Source: Hydractinia symbiolongicarpus
Taxonomy: Eukaryota > Cnidaria > Hydrozoa > Anthoathecata > Hydractiniidae
Length of the DNA stretch: 64,000 nt
Direction: 5' to 3'
Assembly: GCF_029227915.1 (NCBI RefSeq)
Contig: NC_079883.1
Coordinates: 28,086,001 to 28,150,000 of the forward strand
Shown here: piece by piece, positions 57,925 through 64,000 of the stretch
How the letters are laid out: each line of letters begins with the position of its first letter
How positions within the stretch are numbered: the stretch's first letter is position 1
Translations under genes and position numbers: made by a program
The notes under the pieces: model-generated
Seen by the model: only the letters and a program-made list of their open reading frames with translations
What the model was told of the DNA's origin: nothing
Database searches by the model: none

Positions 57925-59387
57925 TACGCCGTCGCTGCAGCATGAGTTATTTTAAAAATAGCTTCGCTAATTGAAGGCTACCTGGCTTTTAAGATCTGTT
58001 TTTTGTATAATTTTTCTCCTTTTTATAACGTCCGGTGGATATGAAACCTTTGTATATAATATTTATAATAACTTGGTATTTGTAATCAAAAAAATTTATG
58101 ATTGAATGAACAAATGAACTTTAAAAATGCTTTTTTAACTTTTGTTTACACGTCTTTACCCAGCGTCCTTTGCTGTTTCTTCAGATGGACGTAAAAAATC
58201 ATAAAATTACATGGTTTTTATTATGAGCAATCGAGGCTGAGCTTCGATCTGGTTCATAATTTAAGTACTTTGAAGCAACTGAACAGAACTTTAAGTTGAC
58301 CAAGGCTTAGACCTAAATAATATGACAAGCAATCTACAACCCACAAAGAACAAAAAATAAAATCACAATATCAAAGTGCAAAAAAGTGTAAAGCTGAACT
58401 TTTAGGTTAAAATAAAAATATTACCCTTCAGAAACGGAGGTTAAAAATGTTGCGTTTAAAAAAGTTCAACGTTTCTTGAAAAAATGTTGAATGAAATATT
58501 GGACCAACTTTGATGACGTAAGACAGTCATTTGAACACCCAATCCAACATTGACCGAAATAATTAGACATACATGGAAATTCAACATGGCGGATACAAAT
58601 ATTTACATGTTGGGCTCGTTTGCGTCAACTAAAAACTAAAAATAAGTCCAACGTTTTGTCGGGCGTTTCGAAATCAAAACGTTGCTTGAGATGTTAAACT
58701 CGTCAGTTCCATCTTTTATTAATTTTGCCAGTTGCTTGTGACTGGATCTTGAGTACAAGGAAGGAAAAACAGATAGACAACTATCACTTATCAGGTATTA
58801 ACTAACAGACATCCCCAACAACGGAAATCTCTCTAATACGAACAGTTTTATGATTTGTTTTAACGAAGCTGTCATAACTTCTTTAAACTTATAACTTTTG
58901 CAACCACAGCTCGCACTTTTTCGGTCTTGCGTTAATTTTGGCTGGAATCGCGAACATTAGTAAATATTATATGTCTTGTAAAATCCTTTCTAAACAATTA
59001 TAATTCCTCTTAATATAGTGTTCCAGTGGGTAATTAAATTTTAGTGATATTATGGAGATGGTTTAATAAAGGCACAAATGGTAGTTTTAAATGCAGGACC
59101 ACATTCGCAGGACCCTGGTTGATAGCAGTACCAGTTCCAAAAAAACTTAAAAGGCTATCCTGGGTAAAAATTTCAATAACCATAATATAATACCGGTCTA
59201 TATAATCTTTAGAAAATTTTTAGAGTGAAATTTTTGATTCGCTATTTATTCTTCTTTTAGAGAAGTCCCCTGGTACTTTGATGATGATTTTGTTTCAAAT
59301 TCACAGTCGCGTGTAATAACGACGCTCAAAACTATTTATGACTTCAGAATTTATGTATACTGTATATTTTACACCAATAACCTGAAA
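57925..59387. other. Spacer downstream of the claudin-like gene
   Basis: AT-rich sequence with the presumed 3' UTR. No coding frame, clear repeat or RNA gene was recognised. Confidence 0.5.
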
Positions 59388-59714
59388 TTAGTCCATAGAT
59401 TTACAATCTCGCTTGCCCAACTGGGAACATATGGTTATACTTTTAAGACAATCAAGAACGATGTTGCACAACAGTGACATGTCATTTAAATGAGTAGGAA
59501 GATAATGCAGTTCATCCAACGAAATATCTGCGCATGCGTACTCTATGGGTTCCAAAACGCAACATGGTTTTATTAAAGTCTTGAATAGAGTTTTAAAATC
59601 CCGGAAAACTGCCAGTGATGAAGAATTCAAAACGAAATCACTTCCTGTTAAAAATAAATGTTGGGTCTTGAAAAATGAAAACGTTAATGGACCAAATTTA
59701 TTACAAGACGACAT
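59388..59714 (-). CDS. Unassigned 108-residue ORF
   Basis: An ATG at 59714 in good context (AAAGAAATGTCG) opens a single-exon frame of ordinary amino-acid composition, including a LHYLPTHLNDMSLLCNIVLD stretch that looks helical. It ends at 59388. No family was recognised. A CGCATGCG palindrome lies inside it near 59533. It could be a small intronless gene, an exon of a longer minus-strand gene, or chance. It lies about 200 nt downstream of the EF-hand gene on the same strand. Confidence 0.3.
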   Translation of the reverse strand: MSSCNKFGPLTFSFFKTQHLFLTGSDFVLNSSSLAVFRDFKTLFKTLIKPCCVLEPIEYACADISLDELHYLPTHLNDMSLLCNIVLDCLKSITICSQLGKRDCKSMD

Positions 59715-59920
59715 TTCTTTTTTTCACTAACTAGACTAGAAATAAAAACCGTAAAAGAAGAATTTTTATACACTATATACACTTTCCAACTTTTGTGCTT
59801 TTGTGGTATCAATTGTGGACGGACACCAAGTTATGTGTCTGAACAATACAGAATGACTTTATGAGTGTCAAATCTAAAACAACACTGGATTTGTTATTTA
59901 TTTCTTAACGTCGGCTCCAT

Positions 59921-60003
59921 CTAACGATGGGTTAGGTGCTCTTGTGCTCGGATCTTTGCCATGATGATCTTTACAAACTCTAAAAAATATAATAATAATA
60001 AAA

Positions 60004-60038
<35 letters not shown>

Positions 60039-63000
60039 AGAAGAAGAAGAAGAAGAAGAAGAAGAAGAAGAAGAAGAAGAAGAAGAAGAAGAAGAAGAAG
60101 AAGAAGAAGAAGAAGAAGAAGAAGAAGAAGAAGAAGAAGAAGAAGAAGAAGAAGAAGAAGAAGAAGAAGAAGAAGAAGAAGAAGAAGAAGAAGAAGAAGA
60201 AGAAGAAGAAGAAGAAGAAGAAGAAGAAGAAGAAGAAGAAGAAGAAGAAGAAGAAGAAGAAGAAGAAGAAGAAGAAGAAGAAGAAGAAGAAGAAGAAGAA
60301 GAAGAAGAAGAAGAAGAAGAAGAAGAAGAAGAAGAAGAAGAACTAACCTTCGTAATTAACTTGTCCATCACCATCCAAATCAGATTTCCGAATCATAATA
60401 TCCACTTCATCATCAGAGAGTTTGTCACCCAAATTTGTCATCACCCTTCTAATTTCAGCAGCATCAATGAAACCATTTCCATCTTTATCAAAAACCTGCA
60501 ACAATGTACTCAGTAATATTAAACAGAATTATTTTCACCATACGAAAAATTTAATGTAAATAGGAATAACAAAACGAAAAACTATTAGCAAACATCATCT
60601 CTTGAAGAAAACATACTCCAAGCTCATCCTTAGGGTCATTTTTACCCCTCTTTTTCAAGACGAAGTCTAACTTCCGTTTATACTTACCTTGAACGCTTCG
60701 ATAATTTCTTCTTCAGTATCATTTATTTGGAGTTCATTTAACAAAAACATCATGAACTCATTCAATTCCAAAATACCGTTGTCTAAAACAAGAAAAATGG
60801 AACATTGACATTCTTGACTCTAACAACTGCGTGACAAAGCTTGCTGAAAAGCGGTCTTTTACTATCCGATTTAGAATAAAAAAGATCTCACATCACCTAA
60901 TATTCCCATTTCTTTAGCCTGCTGCGCAACTGTCAAGGCCAAAAGAGCTTACGTCAACAAATGTAAACATTCGAACAGGTCTAGTACTTTACAAGCGCAC
61001 TGGCTGATACATCAAAAAACGCTGCAGATCGAGGGTGACCAGCTAAAACATTTATTTACTACGAACATTCATAAAATGAACGCAACAAAAAGTAATTTTT
61101 GTTAATGCTTTGTTAAAATAATAATTCCTGACAACTAACAGGACGATATAATGAGACTTAGGAACGAGTTTAGGTATTCAGGTAAATATTATAAGTGCAG
61201 AGAGATTGATTATTAGAAATTTATGGGGGAAAAGCCTAAAATCATACGTTTGTTTCAATACATGATACATAAAACTTGTTCGGCTAAGGATAGTTACAGT
61301 GAAACGTTTCTATAGCGGACACCATCAGGATCTCAAAAAAGTGCTCGCTATAAAGAGGTGTCCGCTACATGGAGGTTCTTCCCAAAATTAGCTGAAATTT
61401 CTTCAAAAACTATCCTAGGCTATTAGAGCGTATTGAAGTCTACCGTAAGGTGTATCAAGAGACCGGTTTTGGGAGAAGAAGGACAGTGAAGACCATATAT
61501 TGAAGTTATTCTACCTTTCTTTCAAAACTAAAACAAGCTCAAGACTTGACAAAAAAACATTGAGATATTGCTTTGTCTTTGCGAAGACAATTTAATATCT
61601 TTCACTTTCTCAATGATTTCTGAAATTATAGTGACTGGGAAACGCGTTAACCGCGGAGGTGAATAAGGCCTGGAAATCCCTGCAAATTTTAGTGGCCCAG
61701 AAAAATAACATACAAAAGAAATTGAAGAATTATTAAATAATAATGTAAAACATTGTTTTAAGTAAATATAAACAAATTGCGCTGGGTAATGTTAATCGGG
61801 ACCTTAAAATGATGTTATATAGAGCTGTTCGCTATAAAATGTCCGCTACATGGAGGTTTTATTATGAGAGTTTGACCATCGTTTCATGCGTTTCCAAGAA
61901 AAGTGTCCATTGTAGAGAGGCACCCTCTATAAAGGATGTCCGCTAAAGGGAGGTTTCACTGTGTTTAGTCGTTTACAGCGACCAGACACATGTCTCACAT
62001 GGTGGCGATATTAAACACAAGCCATACCTGATGGTAACATCAATATTTTATATTCACTTAGCTTTACTCAAACCTTATCTGCCTAAGAATTAGAATTCAT
62101 GGGTTCTGAAAGCTTTGGGAAAATGTTTCAGCCTTCAAAAGCTTTTTTTTGTAAATTTTAATTGATTTTACTGTTGCAGACAGTATCTTCTCCAAGGCTT
62201 TTCATGTTTTTGAATCGGAATCCCTATGTAAGAAAAAACAAAATAAAAAACCCTGGGGACGAGGATGGGTGGCAGAAAATGCCGCAATGAAAGTCAAAGC
62301 CAATATTTCAATTCATGATGTCGCGTTGTATGCTTAATGTGTTACTATTATAGCTTCAACTTTCACATTTATTTTTAATAAAAGTAATAACATGAGGGAA
62401 CATCAGAGAAAATAAAGTATAAAGAAGGTCTATGTAACACCTGCCCCATGTCGACCACAACCTACAATAGTTCTCTTTTTTACCGAATAGATCTATTCAT
62501 GATTCTTTTTGTGACGCAAATTTATTCATAATAATTTCAGATCCTATGGACGTGTAAAAGACGTCACCAAACAGAGCCATTTTAAAAGCTTTTTGGTTGC
62601 TGAAAAAAAACAAAGTGCCATGGAAATAACCCTCCTTGGGCGGATAAACAGCATGGGAGGCGTACGAACATGCATCATTTTGTTGTAATGACAGAGAGGC
62701 TGGTAGCAGATCGTCAACATTGTTTACTTGTTCTGCACATTTGTAAAAGCATAACTTTCACAGCATGCTGATGTGTATTTTTGGCGAAGTACTCTATTTA
62801 TCCAGTTTGAGAAATAGATAGAAAACAATACACAAAAATACTCATGATTGTAGTTGCTAAATGTTTTATTGGGATTACATCTCACTTTAGCAGAGCAAAA
62901 AAATTGTATTTTTGCGGTTATATTAAAACGTATTTAAACATCTTTAGAAAAAAAGCCTTCTGTTATTCATGCAAGTGCAGAGACGTTCCTTCGTTGTGAT

Positions 63001-63940
63001 CCCATCCTCTCATTTTGGACTCATTTTCAGTCCAATGTAAACTTCGCGATTAGTGGCATTTTTTAAAATTTTTTCGCAGGTATTAATTTTCGCAAATAAA
63101 TTCTTGCATAATATTCGCGGGTAATTTAATCCGTGAATTTTATCCTAATCCGCGAAAAGCGCGAAAATAAATGGCCCCGATAATTAGTTTTGTTTAACCA
63201 ATGAAATGGAAAGTAATTGGCCTTTTTCACTCAAATCTGCACAGAAATGGAGAAAATTGTAATCCTGAATTTTTTTATCGCAAAAAGATACTATGCTGAA
63301 GTATCTGATGAAATTTAATTAGTAAACGATATTGACATGTCAGCAACGTGTTCCAAAATGAAAACGTTCTAACTTTAAAACACGATAAAAATCGAGATAC
63401 TTACCATCTCCGTCATATTTATCGATCTTTGCGTTAAGTTCTTCATCGGTGGGATAATTTCCCAGTTCGTTCAGAAACATCTCTATTTCCAGCCTTCCAA
63501 CGCCGCCTTCTTTATCGAACTGAAGCAAAAGCTTTTTTAGTGCTAAAGAAGAGGAGAAAAATTAAATAACTTTGGTTTTCCTTCAAAATAAACAAGCAGA
63601 CAAAAGAAAAGAACAAAGGAGATAAAAACAAAACAAAACAAAGGTATGTTTGCGACTTATATTTCAAGATCACAAAAAAACAAAACAAAACAAAACAAAG
63701 AAAACAAAGGTATGTTTGCGACTTATTTAAGATCACAGTATTTCAAGATCACAGCTTTTTATCATGGAAAGTGCGTACACCGAAATAAACATGATGCCGT
63801 GTTTACACTCACCAGAAGGCTCTCCGTTTCCATGATCGGTCTAAATAAAACATAACATCAATCTTTAAATGAAAACTGACTTAAATGAAGATTAAAATTA
63901 TATAAGTACTTACTCCACTGTTTCCAAAAAATGCAGCCAT
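59921..63940 (-). CDS. Calmodulin-like four EF-hand protein
   Basis: Six minus-strand exons join in frame to 164 residues: 63940-63914, 63840-63813, 63542-63405, 60782-60688, 60495-60348 and 59979-59921. After a short Gly-rich N terminus, EF1 has a degenerate loop ([12 protein letters not shown]; position 5 Gly, position 8 Arg) unlikely to bind calcium well. EF2 ([12 protein letters not shown]), EF3 ([12 protein letters not shown]) and EF4 ([12 protein letters not shown]) keep canonical ligands and the terminal Glu. The tail [16 protein letters not shown] is basic. Layout and length fit the calmodulin/troponin C group, as a divergent paralogue rather than calmodulin itself. The role is a calcium sensor; partners are unknown. 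EF2 is split across an intron. A possible AATAAA on the minus strand lies about 20 nt after the stop. Confidence 0.9.
60003..60342. repeat. GAA/TTC triplet expansion, about 113 units
   Basis: A run of GAA on the plus strand with a single GAGG interruption near 60012. In the sense of the EF-hand gene it is (TTC)n and begins five bases after the exon 5 donor (GAAG|GTTAG). It fills about 92% of the 368-nt last intron, up to an ordinary TTTTTTAG acceptor. Very long poly-Ser or poly-Arg frames here are translations of the repeat. Confidence 0.97.
60783..63404 (-). other. EF-hand gene intron 3 (2.6 kb)
   Basis: Bounded by GTAAGT and TTTTAG in minus-strand sense. It contains the 61297-61961 inverted-repeat element and a lone MITE-type end near 62252 (CCCTGGGGACGAGGATGGG). 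No nested gene was seen. Confidence 0.7.
61297..61961. mobile_element. hAT-like inverted-repeat element, 665 bp
   Basis: The left end CAGTGAAACGTTTCTATAGC and the right end GCTAAAGGGAGGTTTCACTG are imperfect inverted repeats beginning CAGTG, as in hAT transposons. Internal copies of GTCCGCTACATGGAGGTT occur at about 61358 and 61840. No transposase frame or clear 8-bp duplication was found, so family assignment is tentative. Confidence 0.65.
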
Positions 63941-64000
63941 GTTTTTTTAGCTTCACAAAAATTTGTACTTTGTATATTACTTCTTCAATAATAAATTCTT

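Noticed and set aside
59898-60374. Very long poly-Ser (minus) and poly-Arg (plus) ORFs
   Set aside because: They are translations of the GAA/TTC microsatellite inside an intron of the EF-hand gene, flanked by real exon ends in other frames.

Overview
The window is animal nuclear DNA. It is AT-rich, has GT-AG spliced genes, and carries metazoan gene families (an RFX5/7-type factor, an ATOS/FAM214 homologue, a claudin-like protein). The mix of short introns, very AT-rich spacers and many small palindromic transposons suggests a cnidarian, perhaps a hydrozoan or other medusozoan; the species assignment is inference. I joined exons by hand from splice sites, phase and family resemblance. Each of the six full models closes in frame from ATG to stop.

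Layout. 1-2949: spacer with two tandem-repeat blocks. 2950-20009 (+): NTAQ1, N-terminal glutamine amidohydrolase, six exons. Intron 2 holds a 1.3 kb inverted-repeat transposon and unexplained minus-strand coding-like segments. Intron 5 (10.7 kb) holds a decayed minus-strand LRR-EGF-transmembrane pseudogene, a 5'-truncated Penelope-like element and a promoter-like patch. 21587-32333 (+): ATOS/FAM214 homologue, 13 coding exons, with a 2.4 kb long-inverted-repeat element in intron 1 and a minisatellite that copies its own 5' splice site in intron 11. 36243-43211 (+): RFX5/7-type transcription factor, 11 coding exons, behind a CCAAT/NRF1-like promoter. 46176-52273 (+): an unrecognised secreted, Ser-Gly-rich acidic protein of 935 residues with dibasic sites, ten exons. 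56443-57924 (+): claudin/PMP22-like four-membrane-span protein. 59921-63940 (-): calmodulin-like EF-hand protein of 164 residues; a (TTC)n tract of about 113 units makes up most of its last intron.

The genes do not form an evident pathway; they look like ordinary neighbours. NTAQ1 acts in the Arg/N-degron route, ATOS and RFX in transcriptional control, the claudin-like protein in membranes, the EF-hand protein in calcium sensing, and the Ser-Gly protein in the secretory route or extracellular matrix.

The most novel items are the Ser-Gly-rich precursor, the splice-donor minisatellite in ATOS, the TTC-expanded intron, and upstream ORFs that end exactly at (NTAQ1) or 2 nt before (ATOS) the main start codon. 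A MITE family with ends like CAACCTCGTTCCCAGG is scattered through the spacers. No rRNA gene, functional tRNA or CRISPR array was seen.
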